The notes: generated by a model not told the origin, from the letters alone. 64,000 bases of DNA from Chinchilla lanigera (GCF_000276665.1 NW_004955417.1:18388641-18452640), one strand, 5' to 3'; counted from the stretch's first letter, positions 49,800 through 62,182 are shown. A program made the numbers and translations.

Positions 49800-50105
49800 G
49801 ATCACTCTTTGTGTTAGAATAACAGAGATCCTTTTTCTGGCTTGGAAGGGCTAAGCTGCCACTCCGTGAATTGGCCACGTGGCAGCAACTGCCAGAGATG
49901 TCAGAGACAGGGCACAGTGGATCGGCCGACGGCTAGTAAGACAGAAGGACTGATCCTACCACCATATAGAGATGAATTGTGCCAACATCTGAGTAAATTT
50001 AGAAGCATATTTTCTCCAGTTGACACAGATGAGGGTGGACCCTTCACTGACACCTGGATTATGATTTGATGAGATGCCAAGCGGTGGGCTCAATTAAACC
50101 ATACT
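49800..50105 (+). mobile_element. MLT1-type MaLR LTR fragment
   Basis: 'ggcttggaagggctaagctg', 'cagagatgtcagagacaggg', 'gaattgtgccaacatctgag', 'ttctccagttgacacagatg' and 'cacctggattatgatttgat' match the middle of a common MLT1-like LTR in forward orientation. The ends are missing. The 49842-50069 frame is chance within it. Confidence 0.65.
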
Positions 50106-50109
50106 TAAA

Positions 50110-50414
50110 TTGTGTGTATTTGTGTGTGTATGTTTCCTACACATACTTAAACATAGTCTACCGTACACCCAGGCATGAGAAAGAGAATAGATTCCAGCTG
50201 CTAGCATTAGGGTTACTTCAACATGATCCTCTGTGCAGGTTCATGCTTCCAGACAAAGCTCATTTGTAGAAGAAATGTGTCTTGTCAACAAAAACCTGCA
50301 CTGACGGCTTAATTGTTCTTCTTTTGTATTGCCACAAAGTACCTGGTGAATAGAGCTTGGTACATAAGACACTGTTTAAAAATGAACAGAATCCTTGAAT
50401 TTCTAAATAATTGA
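50110..50414. other. Non-coding DNA, nothing recognised
   Basis: No repeat landmark or coding signal. Confidence 0.4.
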
Positions 50415-50525
50415 ATATATATTGTTTGAAGATCACAACATGCAGTATAATAACCATTGTTAATTTCCTATCATCTTGTTTTGATATTCTGTATCATTTT
50501 TATTTTTCTCCTTAAAATAAAATAA
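50415..50525 (-). repeat. Copy 4 of the L1-associated module, inverted, partial
   Basis: 'atttcctatcatcttgtttt' and 'attctgtatcatttttattt' are the reverse complement of the module's 'gatgatagg' and 'aaaaatgatacag' parts. Right of it lies an (ATA)n run at 50517-50535, possibly its A-rich end. Confidence 0.6.
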
Positions 50526-51153
50526 TAATAATAATAAAAATATATGGTCCACTCATGAGGCAGATTTGCTAGATGTAGCAAGGGAAAAAAGAAAATGGTT
50601 TTAAATAATAGTTTTAAAATGCTCTCATTTTCCAATGACCCTTTCATACTAGGGATAGAATAAGAAGGGAAATGATGTTTATATCACCCAGAGCCACACA
50701 GCAGTTTGCTACCTTATATAAATGCACGTCCTACAAATTGTGATGGTGATATCTTCCCATAACTTTCACATTCAACATGCGTCTTCTTTAGAATCCTACT
50801 CTAGTTACTATCACTGCAAGCAATCACTCAAATATTTATTGGTAGAAAAATGGCAAGAAATACACAGTACTACAGATTCTATCCCACACAACTTCAGTAA
50901 AGTCTCTGTGGTGATAGAATTTTTTCTGCTCTACGATAACCGAGCTCTGAACATTTGAATATTTACAACACATCTGATTGAGTCTAGAGGATTTAGTTCT
51001 GAAATATTTCTCTCATTGACATGTTCCTGGGCTGGGAAGATTGGATGGCTGATATTTAACATCTGAGCATTTGTAGATGACCTCTTACGTGACTGGGACT
51101 TTTCACAAGATGACATTAGTATGTACAAGGGAATACCATGAGAGGGAATGTCT

Positions 51154-51275
51154 TTTTTTGCTTGTTTGTTTTTGTTTTTGTTTTTGTTTTTGTTTTTCTG
51201 GTACCGGGAATTGAACTCACGACCTCATGCTTGCCAGGCAGGCGCTGTGCCCCTGAGCTAAGTTCCCAGCCTCCA
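51154..51275 (-). mobile_element. ID SINE
   Basis: Long (tttttg)n tail complement, then 'ctggtaccgggaattgaact', catgcttgccaggcaggcgc and gagctaagttcccagcctcc. Flanked by agggaatgtct at 51143-51153 and 51278-51288. Confidence 0.95.
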
Positions 51276-51299
51276 ATAGGGAATGTCTGACAGCCAGAG

Positions 51300-54200
51300 C
51301 TCTTTCGAAAGCATGGTGTAAGGTACAAGCCCTCTTATGGCCCACTTCTGGAGTAATACGTTGACTCTTTACATTATGCTACAGGGTATAAGCAGCAGGA
51401 GAGTCAGCCTGGAGTCAACAACAGTGGATTGAATTCTAAATTTTAATGAAGAGAACAAAGTAGAAGAGTGTGTTGAATAAGATATGATTTGATGGTTGAC
51501 TATTTAGAAAAATAAATCCTGCTACATGTCTATTAAACTCTGTATAAAGCTTTAATGTATATTAAGGCTCTGAACAAAAAGCAGAAGATTGGTGTGGTAA
51601 TATTTCTTCCAGCACTAAGAGACTAATTAGTCACTACAATCCTTTGCTTGTCTTGGATCTGAAAGGTTTGAATTACATACACTACATATAGCTGTTCTGA
51701 GCTCAAAGAATATATAATCCAGAATGGATGCTACGAGTAATCTCACTGTTTGTAGTTCCCTTATGTACCACAAGTCTGCTGCAATAGTAATGAAGGTGGT
51801 GGGTAAGAACTAGTTTAATTTGATTTATACTGGAACACAGAGAAATTAGATAAAGGATAAATAATGGGGAATAATGTGTCTACTAATACAATTGTATATT
51901 ATTACAATTTGCAGGTATTACATAAAGAAAAACTCTCTTATTCATCCAACAATTTTCATTTATGTTATTAATTTCATTAATTCCATTCATTAAACTATTG
52001 CAAAAATATAAATTCTCTATTTACAACTGCTTACTTAAATGAGGTTTTATAGCCAACAGGTTCAATTTTATCAGTTTTGTATGTAACATTATAGCATGGA
52101 AAGTAATATGAACTTGAAATTATTTAAAAGTTTTAGTAAGATTCAAATATTAGTGTGTACAGACACTTCCACCCAAAGTGTGAATCTTTCAGTTAATAAG
52201 AATTCAGAGAAAGAGATCACCAGTTGGATAGAATTCTTAGGCTAGTTTTTCAGTGATCAGTTTTTCAGGTATCAGTTGATTTGTTCGTTATATAAAGTAG
52301 TTATATTTGCAAATAGTATTGCCCCAGGTAAATTTCCAGGCAAATTTGTAAAAAAGGATAATTGAAAGGACAATAAGCACAATGAAGGCTTGAAATTTCT
52401 GTAGCAGACAACGAGCACTTTAAATATAAATGCTAAGCAGCAGCATCTATATGTTTATCCATATATTTATTTAGATCTCCCCTAGAATTACAGAATATCA
52501 GATTTAATAGTATCCAACCTTATGCTTATCTATGGAATAAATACTGGACTGTAATCCCCCAAGTACATATTTATATTGGTTAATTTAAATTTGTAATTTT
52601 ACAGTAATATATAATATCTTTTGGAGACTGTTTTGAGAAGGAAATAAGTCAAATTAAACTATTAACTGCCTATTACTTTTGTTGTTCATATTTTACTTTC
52701 AATGCATTATTTGAATGTATTTCCTGTTCTTAGTCCACTTTAGGAAGTTATTTATCTAAGGAAGAGAAATACCATAGAAGATGCTTAGCATAGTAAAAAT
52801 TGAACTGGGAAAACTTATAGTTCAGCTACAGTGTCAATTTTCTGTAAAATCTGTTTAGAATGACAACAGTATAATCTAAAGCTTTAAAGTTAAACCTTAT
52901 TTCTACAGCATCATTTATTGAGAAAAAAATTATAGCATAAACCTAGAATCATAAAAAGTCACTGAACTAGAAAAACATTCAAGTAATGTAACTAAAGAAG
53001 TTACATATATATGTATAAATATGTATATGATAATGCTAAACATGGAGAAAAGTTGTGTGAGTGTTAGGACTCGATTCCTTGAAACATAGAAATGTAGTGA
53101 GGCAAAGTACAGTTTTAGGGTGGTGATGAGAGGTGGGCTAATTCAAAGTTGCTAACAGTTTGAGGTGGGCTGATTCAAATTTCTACAAATTTTAATTTGA
53201 GTCATGGCTTACATTAGAGGCTTCTTTGAATGAAAATATTTACTTTGGGAAAGATAACACACATAAATAAAGAGAAACCATCACCTTTAAATGGGTTAAC
53301 AATTAACTACTCACCTCTGCAAAGCCTGCAGCTACTAGTCAGTGAATAAGTGAGATAGGGTGGTGAGGGATTCTGGATTGTGGGGTTGGGCGGTTGCATA
53401 GGATATGCTTATGTGAAATCACATTCTAGAAGGGGTACCTACTGGTGAGAATGCCTAAAGTCCTCCACTGAGTAACTACATTTTGGTGCTGATGCTATTG
53501 TAATCTAAGTTGAAGATGTTAAAGAGCATTGAATGCTGATCATGAAATTGTTTGAAATTATCTTTGTTACTTAATATAGTCATTTAAATATATCTTACAC
53601 TTAAATATGGCACTTTTATAATTAATGACCATGAAATTAATGAAAAAAAATGTTCTTTTTTAAATAGTGACCATTTTCACATTGTGCACGAATTTTTCCC
53701 TTCATATTTTTAGAAAAGTACAAAAAATTTGCATTAAGTAAAACATAAAATATTTATATAAATAAATATATATATATATGTAAAATTTGCTAGAATTCTT
53801 TCAAATGTTGAAGGGAAAATTTTTAACAAGCAATTTTAGCGGAGAAATATTAATGTACTTCTCAGTGCTCCATCTGGGAAGCACTCAAAGAAAATTCATT
53901 GACTAAGTTCTAGGTAAATTAGTATTTTCTAAAACCAACATGTTTACTAAGAATAGCCATCAGATAAAATATTTTGATTTACATACTGAAGGAAAGAATG
54001 GGTTTTCTGATATAAATTCAAAGACATTTTAAAACATTGGATTTCATAGTTTTGTACTAGGAAGTTTTTTCAAATCCGTGCATATTTTTAGTCATGGAAA
54101 AAGACTAGAGAAAGGGAAAAAATAATGTTCTTCTTTAAGGCTTCTCTGTATTTACCTATTCTTGGCTTCATGCTAAAGAATAAAGCTGAGTAAATTGTAG

Positions 54201-55139
54201 AAAGAAATTGGAAAGTAGTCTGCAAGATATTTATAGTCATACTTAACTTTATTGCACAATCTTATATTTATCTTTACTCACAAGTATGAGCATTAGGTTA
54301 TTTAATAACCTCACTGAGGAAAATATGAGTTAAAGGAAAAAAAGTAAGTGTAACACAAGTGCCAGTATATTCTTTTTACCCCTTAATGAGTCCTTTAATC
54401 TCTAAGGTAGAAATCTCTTTTTGAGAGTTGGCTTAAGAATGTGTTCAGAGAATGAAGCCAATCTACCTCTCCTGTTCTATAGAATGCACTTATACATTTG
54501 GATCTCATTGAGCAGATTTTTTATTATAGGAAGTGTGCTCAATAGATATTATTGAATTTAATTTAAATGCTAATTTGGACTAAGGAAACAATTTTATGCA
54601 CCTTTCTGACATCATTTGTGATATTCACTCTAGAATTAATTTCCAATTTTTCTCTATCATTACTTCCATGTATCTGAGCAATAAGCAATACTGTAATCAA
54701 TCCTTGATATTTCCATGGGCACTGAAATACAGAGTCATACACACATAATGTGATACAAAATGGGTAGATAGATAAACAGATATGTTATACAGATATCCTA
54801 TTACAGTTTTCTCTTACCTGGTGGTTCTACCTTCATCATTATTTTTGCAAATATGACCAAGATTGCTGTCCACTCCTTGGTATATAATACCCAAACTTTC
54901 AGATTTCTATTCATGATTACACATCTACAGTTTTAACATTACTTGCTGAGTTCAGTTTGTACCCATGTGTAGATTTTATGATTCTTGCATTGGTATGAGT
55001 AATAATTTTACTATTCTTTGTACTTTATAGGTCTGAATTTTGTTCTACAGAATTTTCTTCTCAAAGTTGTCTAGTCACCTATTTTTTTTCAGCGCTACTA
55101 CAAATCCTACACTCTTCTTCTTGATGGATCCTTCCTTTA
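51300..55139. other. AT-rich non-coding DNA, nothing recognised
   Basis: Nearly 4 kb without SINE, LTR or L1 landmarks apart from a 20-bp duplication at 53130-53181 and (TA) runs near 53765. It could be unique sequence or repeats too old to see. No coding frame. Confidence 0.45.
53130..53181. repeat. 32-bp-period duplication, imperfect
   Basis: gaggtgggctRattcaaa occurs at 53130 and 53162, with one change in the first part and different spacer bases. Confidence 0.75.
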
Positions 55140-55496
55140 TTCTCATAATTATTTTTATTGTGGTAAAATATACATAAAGTAAAATTTATCATTTTAACAC
55201 TGAAACGTACAATTCAGGAGTAGCGAGTGCACCTACATTTCTGTGCAAACATTACGACTAACATTTTCATTATCCCCAACTGAAACTGTTACCTATTAAG
55301 GAAAAGTAAATTTCCCTATTTCCATTTCCATTTCCTGTTACCCATTATTGTATTCTGTGTTCCATTAAACGTTGACTATTCTAGGTTATCTCCTTGGTAA
55401 AGTCATACATTTGACTTATTGCAGCTGGCTTATTATTAGCTTGCTATCATATTTTCAAGGTTCCTATGCATTGTATGACATTTCAGAATTTCTTTT

Positions 55497-55571
<75 letters not shown>

Positions 55572-55870
55572 GTTTTTCTCCGGTACCAGGAACCGAACTC
55601 ACGACCTTGCACTTGCCAGGCAGGTGCTTTGCCGCTGAGCTAAAACCCCAGCCCCCAGAATTTCTTTTTCAAGGATGACTATCCCAATGCACATTTTGTT
55701 TATCCATAGCTGAGCTGACCATAGGGTTGTTCATGTATCGTGTTTGTTATGAGTAAGTAATGGTGTCATGAGTATTGGAGTAAAAATAATTGTTCAGTTT
55801 CCTGGTTTGCATTTTTGAGGAGGGTGCTTACCTAACAGTGCAAATGCTACATCATATACTCTCTTTGTTT
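55140..55870 (-). mobile_element. Old L1 3'-end fragment split by an ID
   Basis: 'attgtggtaaaatatacata', 'gtgcaaacattacgacta', 'ccaactgaaactgttaccta' and 'gacttattgcagctggctta' on the left of the ID, and 'cacattttgtttatccatag' and 'tggtttgcatttttgagg' on its right, are reverse-strand L1M landmarks. The ID inserted at 55499 separates one original fragment. Confidence 0.7.
55499..55655 (-). mobile_element. ID SINE with a 72-base T run, very young
   Basis: Positions 55499-55570 are all T, the complement of a 72-base A tail. Then ggtttttctccggtaccagg, cttgccaggcaggtgcttt and gagctaaaaccccagccccc. Perfect 15-bp duplication cagaatttctttttc at 55484-55498 and 55656-55670. Confidence 0.95.
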
Positions 55871-55884
55871 AGATTTGTCTGAAT

Positions 55885-56290
55885 TTATTTTAAAGAAAAT
55901 GAAAAATAACAAAATAACAACAACATAGACAAAAACAATAAAATGATACAGGGTTTCAAAACAAAATGATAGTGGTTGTTATATTAACAGAGGTTGTTAT
56001 ATTACACATTGCTATCTTCAACAAAGTTGCTCAGATGACCAGATGTAAGAATGCAAGGGTCAAACCATTAAAGAGAATAAGAAATAATAAAAAAATATTA
56101 GCAATGATACAGATGTAAGAATGCAAGGGTCAAACCATTAAAGAGAATAAGAAATAATAAAAAAATATTAGCAATGATACAGAGCTTCACTAGACAAAAT
56201 GGTAGGAGTTCACTAATGGTTGCTATATTGCATATTGTTGTCTTCAAATTAGTTGTTCAGATTATCAGGTATGGGCATGAACAATTGATC
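55885..56290 (+). repeat. Copy 5 of the L1-associated module, with 70-bp tandem duplication
   Basis: Starts attttaaagaaaatgaaaaa, the same left edge as copy 3. It continues through 'aaaatgatacagggtttc', 'caaaacaaaatgatagtgg' and 'gttatattacacattgctat' and reaches 'attgatcaaaaaatcaa'. A 70-bp unit is doubled inside it. Confidence 0.65.
56041..56180. repeat. Perfect 70-bp tandem duplication
   Basis: The unit starting agatgtaagaatgcaagggt and ending gcaatgatac lies at 56041-56110 and is repeated with no differences at 56111-56180. Confidence 0.95.
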
Positions 56291-56830
56291 AAAAAATCAA
56301 TATGAAGATTCATCACAAAACTAGGATTAGAGGTCCCACTTAACCCAGCTATTTCTCCTCTAGGTATTTGCCCAGAAGAAATAAAAATATCATCCCACAG
56401 AGATATATACGTGCATCCAAATTTATAGCACCACAATTTGTCATTGCTAAATTTTGGAAACAACCTAAATGCCCATCAACTGAGGAATGCATAAAAAAGA
56501 TATGGCATTTTTATACAGTGGAGTACTACTCAACTTAAAAAAAGATAAGTTCGAGGCTTTTATAGGTAAATGGATGCAATTAGAGACCATACTCATAAGT
56601 GAAATAAATCAGACCAAATGTGCAAACATTGTATTGTCTCCCTAGTGTGAGAATCTGAAAGAGTAAATAAAACCCAAAATATACCATAGAAATTGTGAAA
56701 ATGAAGAAAATTACTCAAAGAGAAGGACCAACTGGGATGAGAGAAAGGAGAAAAAGAAAGAAAGAAAGAAGGGAAAATATATGTATCTAGAAAGATGGCT
56801 AGGATAATTGTACTGCTGATGTCCAATGGT
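56290..56830 (+). mobile_element. L1 3'-end fragment
   Basis: 'ttaacccagctatttctcct', 'aaatttatagcaccacaatt', 'ctaaatgcccatcaactgag', 'gtggagtactactcaactta' and 'taagtgaaataaatcagacc' are sense-strand L1 3'-end landmarks. A short GAAA run lies at 56755-56770. No coding capacity. Confidence 0.8.
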
Positions 56831-57248
56831 CTGTTTAATTGTTTTTAGGAACTTCCACATTATTTTCCTTGTGGGGAACCATTTTAAACCCCCATAGGCA
56901 ATGTGGAAGAATTGTTTTCTCCATGTCTTCCCAACACTAGCCATTTCTGCTTATTTTTAAAAATTATATCACCCATCCCAACACATGAAGTGATGAATAA
57001 TAGATCTTTTGTTAATGGAGTAATTTATAACTAATACGTTCGTCCTCCTATTTCCCACTACCTGTTTGTGTTTTTAGTGAGTAATGGTCTTTTTGGAGAT
57101 TACTTACTATTTTATGTTTGCAAGAATCTACAAATGTATGTGAAAGTTAAAATTAGGCTCTCTTTAAGTGCAGTGAATTTGTTATAACAAACACTTCACA
57201 AATGCTTTTTGGATATTCACTCTATTGCTATGTTATTCATTTTAAAAT

Positions 57249-57337
57249 GGGATTTTTTTTTTTTTTATCAGGAATCCAACTCAGGACCTTGCACTTGCCA
57301 AGCAAGGTGCTGTGTCACTGAACTATATCCTTGACCC
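57249..57337 (-). mobile_element. ID SINE, older and diverged
   Basis: T run, then 'tcaggaatccaactcaggac', 'cttgcacttgccaagcaag' and 'gaactatatccttgaccc'. Several changes at CpG positions. Confidence 0.85.
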
Positions 57338-57339
57338 AA

Positions 57340-58620
57340 AACTGGGCTTATTTGATACTGAAGTTATCAAGAAATATAAGGTGCTAAATGTAACAGAGTA
57401 TCTTTAAAATCATGTTCTCTTCATTATTCTGATCTCTTTTATAGAAGCACTTTCAATTAATCTTCTCTACAACATCCTGCGCATGTATTGATTATGATTT
57501 TTTACATCATGGGGCATTTGTTATATTTATAAGTGACTGTTGTATTTAACGGCTTACTATTTGGTCAATATTGCTGTCTGATGTTTATGTGACGAATGTG
57601 CTTTGTATGCATGGCTTAAAAATTAAAATATCGAAGGAAGTATCTTGGATAACATTTAAAAAAATATATGGTGTATTTTACAGAATTTGGTTATTTTCCC
57701 CTGAAACGTCTATTCACATGCTCTAGCACAGTCAGAACTCAAATAAAACTCTTTGAAATCAATAGAAAAGATGAATTATAAATGGCTCATTCAATCTTTT
57801 ATGGCAGTTAGAAGCCAAATATACTGCTAAAAATTTTGATGTCAACAGAGTACTTCTCACAGAACCGTGTGTTCACTAGTTGTTAAAACGTAACCAGTGT
57901 GGATTATAAAGCTTTCTCAAAAGCCAATAAGCTGAATGTGCATGGTAATGTTTAGTTGGCAGCAATGTATCAAAATCTACTTGGCATGGAGTTTACATAA
58001 GAAAATTCCTGAACCATATAAAAGGTATATTTCACCACAAAATTAATATCAAATGTCATTTTTACTTTTCGTAAATGTTCTAAATAGTTTCAGGGTACTA
58101 TTATTGTAATTTAATAGTATGTGTTCATCTTAGAAATTCAACCATATGTGTTTACTGTACTGTGTAACACAAGAAAATGCACTAGTTGCAAAGTATAAAT
58201 CCTTAGTTTCTATGTTAACAAATATCTTACATGTCATCACTCTAAGGAATTGGAAGAAAGTTTAATTAATCTGTTTGTCACATTTAAGGGGACCCAAATG
58301 TAAAATTAGTATATAAATGAAGGTAATATTTGGAGATGCCAGTGATTAGACCTAAGGTTGAGTTAAAAATACTCTAGAAAGATTGCCATATATCATCCAT
58401 TTGACAAAACATTTTAGATTGGTTCCAAGTTTTTAAATTGTTCAGTAATCTAACAAGATTGTTTTGTGTACTTTCAGCTTCAGGAAAACTAAGCAATTTT
58501 TCATAGCTTTTATGGTGGTTTTGGTTGATTGATTTATTTTTCTCTTATATGGGTGTTTCAGCAACTAACAGAGGAAAAACTGTTTTCCACAGGGGAATAA
58601 CTTGGAAACTTTATGGAAAA
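57340..58620. other. AT-rich non-coding DNA, nothing recognised
   Basis: No repeat landmark or coding signal. Confidence 0.45.
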
Positions 58621-58625
58621 TTGAG

Positions 58626-58665
<40 letters not shown>

Positions 58666-58681
58666 ATCTATCTATCTATCT
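58626..58681. repeat. (ATCT)n microsatellite
   Basis: Tetranucleotide tract of about fourteen units with one interruption (atcatct), likely polymorphic. Confidence 0.95.
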
Positions 58682-59254
58682 ACATGCACACAAATACATA
58701 ATTCTTTTCTGGACATTTTTTATCTGTCTATATGCCTGTACTTGTGCTGATATCAAATTGTCAAGAATACTGTAAATTTTACTAAATGATATTTGTGTAA
58801 CATTAGTCCTCCAAATTTATTATTTTGAAAGTTCTCTTGACCATTTTAGATCCTTTGTTTTTTAATGTTATAAGCTTTTCAATTTATACAAAAATTCTGT
58901 TAAACAGATTATGATTTCAGGTAAAAGGCAGATAATTTTGAGAAATATCATCTAAGATCCATGAATGTGAATAAAACTCTATACTTACATTCATTGTTGT
59001 TTTAATTTTAATTCTGGAGCTTATACTTTTTGTTCTATTTTCTATTAAATTTCACCTAACAGATTACTGGCTGTTAGTAATGGATAATTAAAAATTAAAA
59101 CAAATACATATCACAATGTTCAATTTCTAAGATTGCCTCAAAATCTGTAATATTTGTATATTAATCTTTCCTGCTGAATCGAGGAAGTTTTAAGTCCACG
59201 TCTGCTGGCCACCAAGTGGAAGTATGGTGATGCATTTTTACGCTTCCCTGACTT

Positions 59255-59375
59255 CCATATAAGATTACGATCTCATGAAATCTCTTCAAGATGTTCTCAA
59301 ATCTGTGATCCTCCTGCTTCATCCTCCCAGAGTGCTGGCCTTCTGGGCATGTAATGCCATGCCTGGCTTCAATCC
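59255..59375 (-). mobile_element. B1 (7SL-derived) SINE fragment
   Basis: 'tgatcctcctgcttcatcct', cccagagtgctggcc, 'gggcatgtaatgccatgcct' and ggctt match the reverse complement of the left part of B1/Alu-type SINEs. Diverged and partial. Confidence 0.65.
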
Positions 59376-59814
59376 AGTCTTGGTAGCACATTTCATGGTT
59401 GATATTATATGTGGTCTAATACATATACAATTTTATTACAATTTCTAATTTTCACTAATAATGAACATGAAATGTTTACAAGTAACATTTTCATTTTCTT
59501 ATCCTGAAATCCACCTTCTCCAATAATGACATAGCCATGGACATTTTGCAGCTTTTTTCATCCTTTTTTTGGCAATATATATTGTTTCTATTTTTATTAT
59601 CTTCCTACCTAAATATTTATAATTAAATTGGTCTCTAGTAGAAGACTACAATCGAATTTGTAATTTTGAATGTAATGAATTTATACTTTAATTGTGGAGT
59701 TTAAACTGTATGATATATGTAACTGTTGACATTAATTTATTTAAATCTACTTCTCTAAATATTTTTGTATCCTTTTGTTTTTTTCCCCTTTTTTGTTTTC
59801 ATTTTCCTCCACAG

Positions 59815-59909
59815 ATGTTTGTGTTGTGTGTTCTGACTCTCCCTCAAGATCCATTTCAGATGCTGGATATTTACTATACACATCCTATTGCTGGACAACT
59901 GGCATTTAG
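59815..59909 (+). other. Candidate cryptic or real exon (95 bases)
   Basis: A pyrimidine-rich tract (59765-59810) ends in cctccacag at 59814, and atttag-gtatat gives a donor-like site at 59909/59910. One frame is open through the segment and starts with ATG; the other two contain stops. I do not recognise the peptide, and no neighbouring exon is visible. A chance arrangement is quite possible. Confidence 0.2.
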
Positions 59910-59944
59910 GTATATACAGTCCCTAATATCAGAAACATAAGAAA

Positions 59945-61329
59945 CTAGGACTATAGATTAATACAAAAATTTCAGAGTCCAAATATAAACCTTTACCTTT
60001 TTGTCAGTTAAAATTCTATAAGAATGCACAGATAATTCAATGAAGAAAGAGTAGTTTATTAAATAAACAATGCTGTGAAAACTATATCTCTTCATTTAAA
60101 ATATTGAGTTAAGACCTCTACTAAAATTAGGGACAAAAAAATTGGCTTAAAAGAACTATAGAGCTAAAAATTTAAAGGGCTAAAACCAGCAAAAAATTTG
60201 AAACATAGCACTACACATTTTTGGTCTTAGATTTGATAATGATTTCTCAGGCTCACATATATACACATATACAAATTTTGTTCTATTGAAACTTGAGGAA
60301 TAAAATGCAGAGGTATTATGTAGAATGGGAAATATATTTCTAAGATGTATGTTTCATGAGGCATCTGTGTCTAATATTATATGATAGTTTTCTCAAGGGA
60401 CAAAATTTAATGTATGAACATGGTTATATGTATAACGCAGCATCACATCATGTAGGGCATTTATGCTTAGTTTCTACATTCAAATGTTTGAAACACTTCT
60501 GAAGGCTACAAAGACAGAACATAGGAAAAGAAACAGTAATATATTCAATACTTAAGAAATGATACGATAGAGAACTTAAAGTACTATTTTCCTTTCAACA
60601 CTTTAAAAGATATGTATATATACTCTTTTATTTTACAAGTAACATCATATCTTCACATGCTTAAGTATTATCTATACTTAGTGTAAGGCTATTAAAATTT
60701 TTCAAACATAAATTTTTCTAGCTTTGTTACAGCGCAATTTTTAATTTTGATGCAACTCTTCTTCTTGCAAGTGTGTTGTGTCTTTGTGACTCCAGGGTGA
60801 ACTAAAATGCCTGTGAACGGCAGACTTGCTCATGATTGACTTGGAGCAATAAAGTTCCTTTCTAACCATTTTCTGGTTTAGAAAATACTCAGACATCCTA
60901 GAAACTAGCCATATTTATTTTTGCCTCATTTATTTTACATTCAGTTTTAGGTGAACTTTTTTGTCTTTTCATGTATGAGTAATACTAAGCAAATTCCATT
61001 TTTGGTAGCTGAAAAGAATACATCTTTGACTACACTATTTCTGTTTACTGTACTTTGCTTCCTGTTTTGTCTAAATGCTATTTTTTTGTTTTGAAATCTT
61101 AAAAATTATTCATTTCAAGTGTGTTAACATCAAAGAACTAAGGCTTTGCTCTTAGTGTTGCTATTTGCTCTCCCACTAATAGGGATTTTTTTAAAGAGAT
61201 TTTTCCCCCTCTGAGTTACAAGTTTTAGAAAATTATAAAAGGGTGCATGTCTTAAGGCTGGGAAGCAGCAATTTTGGGGTTGAATATACTTGAGCAGATC
61301 ATATGATAGTTTTGAAGACCAAAAATAAA
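59945..61329. other. AT-rich non-coding DNA, nothing recognised
   Basis: No repeat landmark or coding signal beyond short chance frames. Confidence 0.45.
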
Positions 61330-61833
61330 AGCACGAACAAAGTTACAAAAGAATTTGAGTAGACACTTCTCTAGACATGTACATATGTACAATGTTCATA
61401 GTACATATGTCATAAAGTAGTATCATTAGTCATTAGATAAATTCATATAAAGACCACAAGATGCCACTTACCTACCAGTACAAGACTATAATTAAAACAA
61501 CAAAAAATGAAACAAAACCATAAAAGGTTATAAAAATACTGTCAAAATTTAGGAAAATTTCAAATTCTCATTTCTTATGGCAAATATGTAAACTGAAGCA
61601 ACTTCTTTAATAGATTTTTATTTACTTAAAGAATGTAATAAATATATATACATCACTCAATAACTACATTCCTAAATATATACTTCAGAGAAATGGATCT
61701 GTATGCTCACATATACATATTTGTATACAAAACTTATATATAAATATTTGTGTAGTATTATGTATAGTAGCCAAAAATTGAAACAACTAAAATATTTGTG
61801 ACCTGAAATGGTTAAATAAAGTGTAATATACCA

Positions 61834-62025
61834 TTAAGGTGTAGTGGCACAGGACTTATCCCCAGCAAATTAGGAGACTGGGCAGAAAGATCCTAAATTC
61901 AAGGCAGGATTGGCAACTTAGTGAGATCCTGTTTCATAATATTTCTTAAAATGGGAGCAGGATATAGCTCAATGGTAGAGCACTTTCCTAGCGTATAGGA
62001 AGCACTGAGTCCCACCAACACTGTC
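61834..62025 (+). mobile_element. B1-dID-like composite SINE
   Basis: First half: aaggtgtagtggcacagg, 'ccagcaaattaggagactgg', 'tcaaggcaggattggcaact' and tagtgagatcctgttt, a B1 monomer. Second half: 'gcaggatatagctcaatggt', 'agcactttcctagc' and 'ctgagtcccaccaacact', an ID body with pol III boxes. The order B1 then ID is that of the B1-dID family known from squirrels and relatives. Old and diverged. Confidence 0.7.
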
Positions 62026-62027
62026 AA

Positions 62028-62118
62028 GAATGAAAGAAAGAGAAAGGAAGGAATGGTGGAAGGAAGGAAGGAAGGAGAGAAGGAGGGAAAGAGGGAGAGA
62101 GAGAGAGAAACAAAAGGA

Positions 62119-62182
<64 letters not shown>

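Noticed and set aside
55372..55678. Two frames with long phenylalanine runs
   Set aside because: They are read from the 72-base T run of an ID SINE.
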